DNA of 64,000 nt. Origin: UBA9647 sp963739335. Lineage in GTDB: Bacteria > Bacteroidota > Ignavibacteria > UBA10030. Position 1 is the stretch's first letter, and each line of letters begins with the position of its first letter. The notes below the pieces were generated by a model. That model was not told the origin of the DNA, did no database searches, and saw nothing but the letters and a program-made list of their open reading frames with translations. Made by a program: the position numbers and the translations under genes. Positions 7,682 to 15,667 of the stretch are shown piece by piece. The stretch lies in contig CAVUAC010000063.1 of NCBI GenBank assembly GCA_963739335.1, positions 43,270 to 107,269 on the forward strand. The letters are read 5' to 3'.

Positions 7682-8965
7682 TCATTTGAGCAAGACGGCT
7701 TTCTTCGTCAAGACTCCCGACGGAGTAATGATTCGGACGAGGTATACACCCGACGGCAGAGTTGGGTCGAACAGATGGATTTGATGAATGCCTGGCAGGA
7801 AGTGTGTTTTTGGTTGTTTGTCAACCTCCTGACCCAGGATGTTGAAGAGCTTGACCCAAACATCCATTGCCTCAACAAGGTTGAGCATAAGAAAACCATC
7901 TTCGACGGATGCACTAACGAGGATTGCAGGAGCGATTTCTGGCGTTAGGGCTATCGAGGATACCAATTGAGACTTGCAGGCAGGCCGGGACTGCAAGCGA
8001 AACGTGTCGGCTCCGATGGTGAAGAAGGAATCGAAGACAGAAATCGTTACGGTTCCCAGAATTCTTGCTTTTGCTGTTATTCCACCGTTTCCTGTCTCTG
8101 TCTGATAGATGTATCGGACCGAGGTCGTGCTCTGCAGCCGATGAAGCGTTTCCTGCGCAGGATGACGATAGATGTTCCGATCGCCTACAGAAATGACGAC
8201 TGCTTCGGGTCGCAGGCTATCAAGGAAGGTGCGATTGGTTGAGTAACGGCTACCATGGTGGTTGATCTTCATTGCATCGACATCGCCAACGAATGCGGCC
8301 AGAGGAGTCTCGATATCTGTATAGGTTTCTGTCACACCTCCGCAATCTCCGCCTGTAAAGTACTTGAATGAGAAAGTTCTACCATCTACCGTGTGTTCAG
8401 ATGAAAGCAACCAGGCTATGCTGCGGTTGTTCTCGCCCGCCAGACCGCCGTCGGGCAGGTGGGCTCTGCTCCCCGCGACCTCACCGCATCTGAAAACAGC
8501 ACCATCGACAGCGAGGCATTGAAGAAAAACCTCTTTTGTGAGCTTGATAGTTTGGCCAAGATAGACTGCGGCATGCCGATTGGTGCTTTGGGCAGCTGAC
8601 CAGTATTGCCGGAAAGCTCTGGATGTTGGGAGTGGGGGTGTGCCTCCTCTATCTAGAATAGTTCGAACGCTGTCTGGGGAAAGACCTTGGATGAGCTTGT
8701 CAATGCCGCCGATGTGGTCCGAGTGATAGTGTGAGGCGACCAAGTAGTCGAGGGACGTAATCCCTAGGCTATGGAGATAAGGGAGAATGATGGTTTTTCC
8801 TTTGCCTGTGTCACCGGCGTCGATAAGGACGGTCTTGCCGTGAGAGGTTCGAATGAGTGTGGCGTCGCCCTGACCGATGTCGATGTGGTGGATTGTCACT
8901 CGCTGCGAAAACAGTTCCGTATAGACAATGAGAAGCGAGAGTAGTGTGTATAGATGAAGATTCAT
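7682..8965 (-). CDS. Exported metallo-beta-lactamase-fold hydrolase with T9SS sorting domain
   Basis: A 427-residue ComEC-like MBL-fold protein. A signal peptide (MNLHLYTLLSLLIVYTELFSQ) is followed by HIDIGQGDAT and the metal-binding motif SHYHSDHIGG near residues 90-99, then a second His (NHHGSRYS). The final 70 residues form a type A Por sorting domain (LPSGVYLVRI ... LTKKAVLLK), so it is expected to cross the outer membrane by type IX secretion. The MBL part resembles the nuclease-like domain of the competence protein ComEC without its channel. Secreted phosphodiesterase or nuclease is a reasonable guess. I started at the ATG of the signal peptide; the frame upstream is repeat A read as protein. 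Confidence 0.88.
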   Translation of the reverse strand: MNLHLYTLLSLLIVYTELFSQRVTIHHIDIGQGDATLIRTSHGKTVLIDAGDTGKGKTIILPYLHSLGITSLDYLVASHYHSDHIGGIDKLIQGLSPDSVRTILDRGGTPPLPTSRAFRQYWSAAQSTNRHAAVYLGQTIKLTKEVFLQCLAVDGAVFRCGEVAGSRAHLPDGGLAGENNRSIAWLLSSEHTVDGRTFSFKYFTGGDCGGVTETYTDIETPLAAFVGDVDAMKINHHGSRYSTNRTFLDSLRPEAVVISVGDRNIYRHPAQETLHRLQSTTSVRYIYQTETGNGGITAKARILGTVTISVFDSFFTIGADTFRLQSRPACKSQLVSSIALTPEIAPAILVSASVEDGFLMLNLVEAMDVWVKLFNILGQEVDKQPKTHFLPGIHQIHLFDPTLPSGVYLVRIITPSGVLTKKAVLLK

Positions 8966-9071
8966 TGAGGGTCTGCGCGAGTAGTCATGGTCATGCAGAT
9001 GAGTAGATGTGAACACCCCTGCTGGATAGCACTCGGAAGGATGTTTGTCTTTTCTCTGAGGAGAACGTTGA

Positions 9072-9335
9072 GTCCACTTTCTTTTTGCTCGCCCAAAAAG
9101 AAAGTGGACAGAAAGTCGCGCTGTACGGGATCCCGCCTTTCGTATTTTGAAGCGGGAAAAAAGGGCGCCGAAATCGAAACCCACGCGGGAGCGCCTCCTC
9201 CCGCCTGCCGGAAATTTCGGTGAGGAATGGTAACTGCTGTCTCGACGATTGGATCGAGACTCACCGAAATTTGAACCCACGTGGTGAAGCTGCTCACGCA
9301 CGCCGCCATCGATTTCGGATAGCTCGGGGCAGATG
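9072..9335. repeat. Family A two-hairpin dispersed repeat, copy 3
   Basis: Best preserved copy. Perfect 16-bp stem GTCCACTTTCTTTTTG (9072-9087) with loop CTCGCC and its complement at 9094-9109. The second hairpin pairs AATTTCGGTGAG with CTCACCGAAATT between about 9210 and 9272. An extra 45-base block follows stem 1. It lies just upstream of the MBL-fold gene. Confidence 0.8.
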
Positions 9336-9430
9336 TTCGTTCGGGCTTGAAGAACGTAGAGAAGAAGTTTCATTGAGGGTCTCCGTGAGTAACGACGTTA
9401 TGCGAATTCGGAAAAGTGCTCGGAAGTATC

Positions 9431-9464
9431 AAATCCCCCCGACCCCCCTTTTGAGAAAGGGGGG
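9431..9464. repeat. G-rich hairpin repeat (family D), copy 1
   Basis: AAATCCCCCC spacer, then CCCCCCTTT / AAAGGGGGG hairpin at 9443-9464. The same sequence with the same left flank (GGAAG-ATCAAATCCCCCC) recurs at 11602-11634. It may act as a bidirectional terminator. Confidence 0.65.
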
Positions 9465-9525
9465 ATGTTGTGCTGGTACTCGATGCCGTGGATTTCGGTG
9501 GCCATATTTGCCATCTGGCAGAACA

Positions 9526-10293
9526 CTAATATGAAAGCTTCAATTTGATGAGAGCCTCCTCGTGACGGATTTGAAGAAGCGATCTCATTGCGGCTGAAAG
9601 CTCGAGCTTGGAACGTGTAAGGACGTCGAATTCGATCTTACCTTGTTGGAAGCGCAATTCATTGAAGTGGAGCAATTCCTGGATGAGGCTCATGTCTCTT
9701 TCAAGCAATGCCGACTCGGCCTGCAATGCTTGCAGTTGCTTTTCAAGAGACCTGCGAGCCTGTTGACGCTGGGCGGTGCGCAATGATAGCTCAGCGTTCA
9801 GCCGGTCCAGTTCTAAGGTGGCGTCGGTGTGCCTAGATGAATTGATAGCCTCGTTCAATGGCAGGCTGATCGATAGTCTGTATGCGTCGCGTGGAAGAAT
9901 GTAGGGTGTGAAGGAACCCGGGTCGATGAATATCAGATCGTGCATGCCGAAGCTGGCCGATAAATGGATCTGTGGAATGATGCGTCTCCAAAAGCTGGTT
10001 TCCCGAACTTGTTCCGATGCTTTGGCGATCTCGAAATGCAGCAAGACGAGTTCGAGACTGTCAATAGAGGAGCTCTGAACCAAGGTGTCGATGAAAATGA
10101 GTTGAGTAGCTGCCACACCTGCGTCTGATGCAGGACGACTAACAGGTTCGCTTGCATTCAGAGAGCCCTGGTGGGCAGGTCCGCCTGCGCCCATAGTATT
10201 TCCGCGGACCTGTCCACAGAGTGGGATGCTGCAGGAGGTGAATGTGAGCAGGAAGAAAATGCTGACACGTATTGAGATTGATTGTAGGGTCAT
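9526..10293 (-). CDS. TolC-like outer-membrane efflux protein, half-length
   Basis: A 255-residue secreted protein. A signal peptide (SIFFLLTFTSCSIPLCGQ) is followed by a disordered stretch and then by a pattern typical of the second half of TolC/OEP proteins: a beta segment (DAYRLSISLPLNE) between long amphipathic helices and an extended coiled coil ending LRFQQGKIEFDVLTRSKLELSAAMRSL. TolC monomers are about 430-480 residues with two such halves, and only one is present, so it is either truncated or a minimal OEP-fold protein. No inner-membrane pump or adaptor gene is adjacent. The ATG start is preferred over a TTG six codons upstream. Confidence 0.65.
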   Translation of the reverse strand: MTLQSISIRVSIFFLLTFTSCSIPLCGQVRGNTMGAGGPAHQGSLNASEPVSRPASDAGVAATQLIFIDTLVQSSSIDSLELVLLHFEIAKASEQVRETSFWRRIIPQIHLSASFGMHDLIFIDPGSFTPYILPRDAYRLSISLPLNEAINSSRHTDATLELDRLNAELSLRTAQRQQARRSLEKQLQALQAESALLERDMSLIQELLHFNELRFQQGKIEFDVLTRSKLELSAAMRSLLQIRHEEALIKLKLSY

Positions 10294-10567
10294 AGGTTTT
10301 TCTGTGGTCAAGAACGACGACAGAATTCCAATGCGTACTTATGCTGAAACAGGTATAGGCGGTTTCGCTATCGGCATTGCCACACCAGAACAAAGTGATC
10401 GAGTGTCCCAGGTTGCCTCACGGCGAGAGGGGCGGCCAACTGCAAGGTTCGCATCTTGAGAAGTTCGTCCGCAGATCGTAAGGATTGGGGGTTTCGGAGG
10501 ACGGCCGACAGCGCAGCCAGAGGCAAATGATGAGATTGCTGGTGACTGTTCGCGAGTGGTCGCTCCA

Positions 10568-11476
10568 TCAGCTTTTGCGTGCCCGTGGGGAGGGATGCAC
10601 CGGAGGACCGGAGGGCGGGGGGTTGCAGTACCTCCCAGACCCCAAAGACAAGAAGCCAGATGTGGTTTCGCGAGTAATGGTGCCACCGGCTCGTCCCAGC
10701 GTGCGAACCTGTCTCCACGAGCAATCAGGAAATTCCGTTCGCGTGACTGTGCTGCCATCGGCCTGGCCATAGCTTTTGCGGAGTTGGACGAGGTTGCCGT
10801 CTCCGTCCTGGACCTTTGAAATGATGGCTCCATTTGATGCGTACCGCGTTGCTACCCGGATCGAGCCATCTTGCGGATTGACAACCCTTGTGACGACAGG
10901 CAGACGAAACGTATACGTCTCAAGCCTCCCGTTGCGCAAGACGTGCGTGACGATTGTGTCCTTTTGAAGGCCGAAAAGCTCGGTGACGGTGGTTTGCTGT
11001 GGATTGTCATCGCGGAGATTTATGTATGAGGCATACCTCTTGGTCTCCGTGACGATATGTCCGTTTCCCTTCCCGTACGATTTCCTGATCGTAATAAGCA
11101 GCAGGCCTTTGGGATGTGCGTAACGCTCAGTGACAATCGCACCGTAGCCCCCTGAGATGACCTGGCCATAGATGTAAACTGTGTCGTTAGCCGTCTTCGT
11201 GAGCGTCATCTTTTTGGTGGCTGAAGCGTCGTTCGAGACTGAAAGGTTGGGTCCATTCGTGAACGTATCTGCCCAGTCGGCGATGGCGTGGACTTCATCA
11301 AGCGCTGAGATGAGAAAGTCTTCGCCGGTGGCTTCGAAATCGTATTTCGAGATGTCCGGGGGTTCGGACATTTGAGTGAGATGGCTGTCGGTTTGACACG
11401 CTCCGAACAGGAAGGCTGCGAACAGGAATGCAGCTGTCGCAAGAAAGAACCGGCCGAGAAAGGGTGATGGGGTCAT
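10568..11476 (-). CDS. Lipoprotein with repeated RKSYG beta units
   Basis: A 302-residue lipoprotein. The signal peptide ends in a clear lipobox (LFGAC, Cys near residue 26). The mature part is beta-rich with repeated motifs such as RKSYGKGNGHIVTETKRYASY and RKSYGQADGSTVTRTEF, like a short YD-type or antigen-repeat sheet. The last 25 residues become Pro/Arg-rich, which may be a natural tail or a late frameshift. The start is the ATG at the signal peptide. Outer- or inner-membrane attachment cannot be decided. No recognised family. Confidence 0.72.
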   Translation of the reverse strand: MTPSPFLGRFFLATAAFLFAAFLFGACQTDSHLTQMSEPPDISKYDFEATGEDFLISALDEVHAIADWADTFTNGPNLSVSNDASATKKMTLTKTANDTVYIYGQVISGGYGAIVTERYAHPKGLLLITIRKSYGKGNGHIVTETKRYASYINLRDDNPQQTTVTELFGLQKDTIVTHVLRNGRLETYTFRLPVVTRVVNPQDGSIRVATRYASNGAIISKVQDGDGNLVQLRKSYGQADGSTVTRTEFPDCSWRQVRTLGRAGGTITRETTSGFLSLGSGRYCNPPPSGPPVHPSPRARKS

Positions 11477-11613
11477 GTGAACCTCCGAGGATGTTGTGAG
11501 AGTTATGAGAGTGTTGGAAGGGGAAACCCTCCCCCGAAGAAACTTCTTCGGGGGAGGCAAGACCGCTGAGAGCACCAAAAAGAATGTTCGGCGGAAGAAT
11601 CAAATCCCCCCAA

Positions 11614-11634
11614 CCCCCCTTTGCGAAAGGGGGG
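11614..11634. repeat. G-rich hairpin repeat (family D), copy 2
   Basis: CCCCCCTTT, loop GCG, AAAGGGGGG. Shares its left arm (GAAGAATCAAATCCCCCC) with the copy at 9431. It sits between two lipoprotein genes, about 140 bases before the 5' end of the gene at 11476. Nearby (11665-11697) is a fragment of repeat A (CACCGCCATCGATTTCGG). Confidence 0.65.
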
Positions 11635-11829
11635 AAACGCATAACTGTGGGGATCTTGTGGATGACGCAGGCCAGCACCGCCATCGATTTCGGTAGCAAG
11701 TGGCGATTGAGAATTCCGGCGATCAGGATCAGATAATTGCTCATTAGGTCGCTCAGAAGTGGAAGACTAAGACTGTCGTCCTTCGACTCGCCTGCCAAAA
11801 GACGGCAGTCTCGCTCAGGACAGCAGGCC

Positions 11830-12231
11830 TCAATAGTGAAAGATCAAAACTGCTGCTTCGAACCGCTTGTGTTGAATCTGGATCACGCCGATATAGGTGC
11901 CGGGTGGTGCGAACAGGTTGTCATCGGTATCGCCGAGCCAGGTATGGGCGTGTGAACCCTTTGATTCTGTAGCATTGAGTACGAGAGTCTTCACGAGGTA
12001 CTCCTTTCCAGTTGAATCAGTTTTGACTATGAATGCGTTCAATGTGGCTGGGACTTTGAGCGAGTAACAGATCTCAGTGTTTGACTTAAACGAATCAAAC
12101 GCGCTGGGTGAAAAGCGAAGACTGCTCACCAGCTCCGGATCATCCAGTGCAGAGGGAAGCTTACAACTGCTCAGGAGCGACAAGACTATGAGCCTTGCCA
12201 GTGTGCGATTATGCGTTTGGTGCCGCGCCAT
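11830..12231 (-). CDS. Small lipoprotein with FlgD/Ig-like fold
   Basis: A 133-residue lipoprotein. The signal ends in LLSSC. The mature part has the shape of a FlgD-like Ig domain (LNAFIVKTDSTGKEYLVKTLVL ... GTYIGVIQIQ), as seen in many Bacteroidota/Chlorobi surface proteins. The start overlaps the end of the recombinase-like gene by 23 bases; an ATG six codons earlier (12249) is also possible. Function unknown. Confidence 0.65.
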   Translation of the reverse strand: MARHQTHNRTLARLIVLSLLSSCKLPSALDDPELVSSLRFSPSAFDSFKSNTEICYSLKVPATLNAFIVKTDSTGKEYLVKTLVLNATESKGSHAHTWLGDTDDNLFAPPGTYIGVIQIQHKRFEAAVLIFHY

Positions 12232-13078
12232 AATTGTGGATGAATTCATTCGACAGAATTCTCTTAATGAGCGATTCTCTCATCTCTGGGTGTTGCTGCA
12301 GATGCACATAAGTGTTGTGTAAGGTGTTGGGAGTACAGTCGAGGTGAAGAGCATAGCTCAATTCGTTCAGGGCATGACGAATGCTCATCTTGTCTACAGG
12401 TTTCTCGCTGAAGGACTCGAGAAAGATCGTGTCGGAGCTCGAGTTTCTGAGCTCCAAGTAGGTGCGTAGTTTCTTCAGGACCGATGCGTGGAGACGAAGG
12501 CTGAACAGCGTGCTAATGATGAGCGACACAGATTTCTTGGTTGTGTGAATAGAGGAGAGTCGCAGTGTGCGCAGCTGGTATTTTCGGACTCCGTAGAAGA
12601 TCATGAGCAACAGGATCAGCTCGTCTCTTCGATAGCGGACAACGTCCGAATCCTCTGAAGAGCGTTGGCGCCGATTGAGATAGTGAAAGATTGAGACGAT
12701 CTGATCTGAGGAGAGAATGCCTCCTCTCACAGGCGTCACGGCCAGCGTAGCCGCAGGATTGCTATGAATCAGGCCCTGGTTGAGAAGGAACAGGAAGAAG
12801 TTTTTGAGGGCGAAGGAAGCACGTTTGACAGATGCGAATCTCAATCCGGAACGGGCCAGGGTGTGAAGGTAGTCTTCCAGATCCTTTGTCTGAATTGCGA
12901 CAATAGAACTAAGGTCAGGGGAATCGGACTGGCGAGCAGAACGGTGCAAGAAACCATTGACATCTGAAGCATAGGCCTTAATGGTTCTGTCTGACATTTT
13001 CTTCTTCCTGAGATATCCTATGAACTCCGTGAGGGTGACCTCTATGGGTTGTGGTGTTTCCTGAGGGCCCATGAGCAA
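12209..13078 (-). CDS. Xer-type tyrosine recombinase with lost catalytic motifs
   Basis: A 289-residue protein with a normal SAM-like core-binding domain (residues 15-105: MSDRTIKAYASDVNGFL ... KRASFALKNFFLFLLNQGLI-NPA) and a catalytic-domain shape. The first Arg region is recognisable (YGVRKYQLRTLRLSSI), but the box II H-x-L-R-H becomes NTLHN, the LLGH block becomes ILSN, and the beta-hairpin Lys is not visible. A Tyr exists in IHNYG. It therefore probably cannot cleave DNA and may bind DNA only. It lies divergently in front of cassette array 1, the position an integron integrase would hold, but it lacks the extra IntI patch. Confidence 0.75.
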   Translation of the reverse strand: MLMGPQETPQPIEVTLTEFIGYLRKKKMSDRTIKAYASDVNGFLHRSARQSDSPDLSSIVAIQTKDLEDYLHTLARSGLRFASVKRASFALKNFFLFLLNQGLIHSNPAATLAVTPVRGGILSSDQIVSIFHYLNRRQRSSEDSDVVRYRRDELILLLMIFYGVRKYQLRTLRLSSIHTTKKSVSLIISTLFSLRLHASVLKKLRTYLELRNSSSDTIFLESFSEKPVDKMSIRHALNELSYALHLDCTPNTLHNTYVHLQQHPEMRESLIKRILSNEFIHNYGAAPNA

Positions 13079-13849
13079 TTGGTCCAGAAAAAAATCTTCT
13101 AGAGGGGGTCCTTTTCGCTGTTTTGAGTGAAATAACCAGCTCGGGACAGATGGTGGTTATCCAATAACTACTAGTGAGCAGATCACGGTTATTGCCCCGG
13201 TTGGGTGCACTTTGTTGATGAGATCACCTGGATCTCAAAGAACTGGGCACCAATTAAGAGGAACGAGTGAGGGAAAACAAGCCGGCATTTTTGCCGGATA
13301 TTTTTGGGGCGGGGGTGGGAACTTTTTCGGTGAGAAGTGAAACGGAAGAAGGGAGACGGTGGCAAAAGAGCTAGTTGGTGAACCGTGAACCGGAAAGCGT
13401 GGACCGTGACGGTGATGCTATTGGATACGTCGGGTTGTTGAAGAAGAGTATGGTGATTGACTCTAGGGAGTACTTTCTGCTTCAAGAACTGATCGTTCAA
13501 ACTCTCCTGTAGGCCAGATCAGGCACATCGGCATTACGGAGAATGGCCTGGAAAAGCACAACTTCTATAGCGGATTGACTTTTAGGTCAGACTGTTCTAG
13601 CTTGATGTGAGCGCACCGTGCCCGCGATTGACAAACGAGAGTAACTGCGGGAAAGTGGGATTGAGAACCTCCAGATTCGCAAGAATCGATGAAGGAGGTT
13701 TTGTGTCTAGGGACGAATAAGACGCGGTACCATGTCTACTGTGCCAAGCAAGAAGGAATGACGCAACGCTTAATTGCACGAGTTGTACGCCATGCAGCCC
13801 AAGGTGCCGATAGACGTATTTAATCCTCAATATCGTAAAGGTCACCAAT
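13079..13849. other. Non-coding region between recombinase-like gene and array 1
   Basis: 770 bases without a convincing gene. A 103-codon minus frame at 13189-13500 is low-complexity. This is where an integron would carry attI and its promoter. A possible core site GTTGTAC is at 13782-13788, 62 bases before the first cassette gene, but I see no convincing attI. Confidence 0.5.
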
Positions 13850-14467
13850 ATGCTAATCGATTGCGCTCGTTGTGTTGCAAGAGTCGATGCGAAAATACTC
13901 TATAACTACGTCTATCCGCCTTCCGACGAAGGCGATCCTTACGGCTATTTTCTGTTGGATTGCCCCTCTTGCCACGAGGTCTTGCTGGCGGGTGCGGAAC
14001 CTGATCCAGATCCGAGTAACCAGTTCGGCTGGTATGCGGTTCAGCGCCTCTGGCCCGAGCCCAAAGAATCCCTCGACGGTCCGATTCCTCCATTAGCACG
14101 CAAAGCTCTTGAAGACGCCCACAAATGTTACTCCGCCGGGGTCTATTCTGCTTGCGCGGTGATGTGCGGGAAAGCAATTGAAGCCATCTGCGTCGACAAG
14201 ACCGGCAAAAAGACTCTGGCCGAAGGCTTAAGGGAATTGAAGAATCAAAATGTAATCGATGATAGGCTTTTTGCCTGGAGTGAGGTGCTACGAGAGCAAC
14301 GAAACATAGGAGCGCATGCAGTCGAGGATTCCACCACGGAAGAGGATGCCAGAGACATCTTGGATTTCGCGACAGCCATCTGCGAATACATCTACGTTCT
14401 TTCTGAAAAATACGACCAGTACATCCGACGAAAATCGAGACACAAGAGACGCACCAGCCAAGATTAG
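13850..14467 (+). CDS. DUF4145 (HEPN-fold) protein with zinc ribbon, array 1 cassette 1
   Basis: A 205-residue protein. An N-terminal zinc ribbon (C5, C8 in CARC; then CPSC) precedes a DUF4145 domain (residues 80-195: ARKALEDAHKCYSAGVYSACAVMCGKAIEAIC ... REQRNIGAHA ... EDARDILDFATAICEYIYVL). The Rx4H motif RNIGAH is the predicted HEPN ribonuclease centre. DUF4145 proteins occur as solo genes in defence islands and on restriction-system subunits; a toxin or abortive-infection RNase role is inference. It is followed after 30 bases by a large attC site, so it is the first recognisable cassette. Confidence 0.9.
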   Translation: MLIDCARCVARVDAKILYNYVYPPSDEGDPYGYFLLDCPSCHEVLLAGAEPDPDPSNQFGWYAVQRLWPEPKESLDGPIPPLARKALEDAHKCYSAGVYSACAVMCGKAIEAICVDKTGKKTLAEGLRELKNQNVIDDRLFAWSEVLREQRNIGAHAVEDSTTEEDARDILDFATAICEYIYVLSEKYDQYIRRKSRHKRRTSQD

Positions 14468-14495
14468 GATTTTGGTGCTTAGTTAGCTGCACGGC

Positions 14496-14685
14496 TTGTA
14501 ACAAGCGGCAAACCGACGCTCGTGGCTAGTGCTGGCAAGCTATCATGAAGTCAAATGATTGTGAAACCTATTAGGGGCTCATCCACTCGCTCCCCGAAGG
14601 GGTCCTTCGGACAATGCGGTTGCCCTCACAATATCAGACAGAAGGTGTTCGCAACGGCACTGCGGTTTGCCTGAACTCGTTATGC
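14496..14685 (+). repeat. Integron attC site 1 of array 1
   Basis: R'' at 14496-14502 (TTGTAAC), then AAGCGGCAAACCG. The right arm is CGGTTTGCCTGAACTC with R' GTTATGC at 14679-14685. GGCAAACCG (14507-14515) pairs with CGGTTTGCC (14663-14671). About 190 bases. The long variable loop contains the family block GGGCTCATCCACTCGCTC and CGCAACGGCACTGC. Confidence 0.85.
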
Positions 14686-14715
14686 GCAATGTTGCATAAT
14701 AACGGAGACCAATAT

Positions 14716-15456
14716 ATGTGCGAGAACGTTCTAGCAGGTGTCATATCGAATACCATCTTCTTCGGAATCACCATTGTCATCGGCTGGTCAGCGTTCTTGA
14801 TAGTTCGACGACGACGACTCCTTAAGTTTTTTGGAATCGGCGAAACCAAGAGGATAACCGTCTATTTGTCGAACATTCGTGTTGTTGAAGGTGGTTCTGT
14901 GGGAACAGACGGGAAGCCGAGGCGTTATGCAGGCACCACCGTGACTATTGGTGAGGCGGTCCAAGCCAACCTTTTCCCGAATCTTTTCAGCTATCGGATA
15001 CCTGGTCTGAGTGACAAACCAGGGATTTTGAAATATCTCATGGTCTCTGATGTTAAGGTCGTCGTCTTGCCTTCCCCACTGAAGGAGGAAGATATCGACA
15101 AGACGTCATCCATGATCACGTTTGGCTCACCGGGATACAATGTCGTATCGCAATGGGCCGAACGAAAGTTCGTGCCACGAATGAAGTTCGTGCAGGACAA
15201 TAGTCAAATTGCGGTGGACAATCTGCCGAACATTGCCGATGGTAAACAGTCTTTTGTGCAAAGGCTTTATGACTCTGACAACAAGCGATGGGTCTTCTAC
15301 ACGGCAGGCCTGTCTGAGCTTGGAACCATCGGAGCCGCTTACTTCTTGGCTTCACAATGGCGAAAACTGTATAAGAAATATGGTGCGAAAGATCCGTTCT
15401 CTCATATCATTTCGGTTAATCATCAGAATTACCAAGATGCAACTGTAGTCGTGTAA
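14716..15456 (+). CDS. Single-pass membrane protein, array 1 cassette 2
   Basis: A 246-residue hypothetical. One membrane segment lies near residues 8-32 (SNTIFFGITIVIGWSAFLIV), followed by a basic stop-transfer (RRRRLL) and a soluble part. The open frame begins inside the preceding attC, so I moved the start to the ATG at 14716, which has GGAG about nine bases upstream and lies 31 bases after the cassette boundary. The C-terminal domain (VTIGEAVQANLFPNLFSYR ... GLSELGTIGAAYFLASQWRKLY) looks globular and enzyme-like but I do not recognise it. Confidence 0.75.
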   Translation: MCENVLAGVISNTIFFGITIVIGWSAFLIVRRRRLLKFFGIGETKRITVYLSNIRVVEGGSVGTDGKPRRYAGTTVTIGEAVQANLFPNLFSYRIPGLSDKPGILKYLMVSDVKVVVLPSPLKEEDIDKTSSMITFGSPGYNVVSQWAERKFVPRMKFVQDNSQIAVDNLPNIADGKQSFVQRLYDSDNKRWVFYTAGLSELGTIGAAYFLASQWRKLYKKYGAKDPFSHIISVNHQNYQDATVVV

Positions 15457-15480
15457 GACTATTTCATTCGGCAACACTGC

Positions 15481-15648
15481 GCATGACAATCGGCAAACCG
15501 GCGCTCGCGGGCTAGAGTGGCAAGGGAAAAACCACGTTGGGCTATTGCACTCGCTCAATTGTTTTTTTGGTGTGATTTCTTAGGCTCAGGTAGTACTCGG
15601 TCAAGTCTTGGTCACCAAGAACCGCTGGGTGTAGCCGCGGACTGCGCC
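15481..15648 (+). repeat. Degenerate attC site 2 of array 1
   Basis: Left arm GCATGACAATCGGCAAACCGGCGCTCGCGGG matches the family but R'' reads ATGACAAT. The loop has GGGCTATTGCACTCGCTCAA and GTCACCAAGAACCGC. The right arm (GCCGCGGACTGCGCC) is decayed and lacks a GTTRRRY core. It is probably poorly recombinogenic. Confidence 0.6.
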
Positions 15649-15667
15649 ACTGGCTTCAATAGAAGGT

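Noticed and set aside
10339..10833. 164-codon minus-strand frame
   Set aside because: Overlaps the lipoprotein gene and the region after it; Pro/Arg-rich composition typical of a shadow frame.
12209..13078. Reading the recombinase-like gene as an integron integrase
   Set aside because: It lacks the IntI-specific patch and the box II catalytic residues, and fits degenerate Xer better.
13189..13500. 103-codon minus-strand frame
   Set aside because: Composed of repetitive short motifs, with no recognisable domain or ribosome-binding site.
14614..14715. Upstream part of the cassette 2 open frame
   Set aside because: Lies inside the preceding attC; the ATG at 14716 has a ribosome-binding site.
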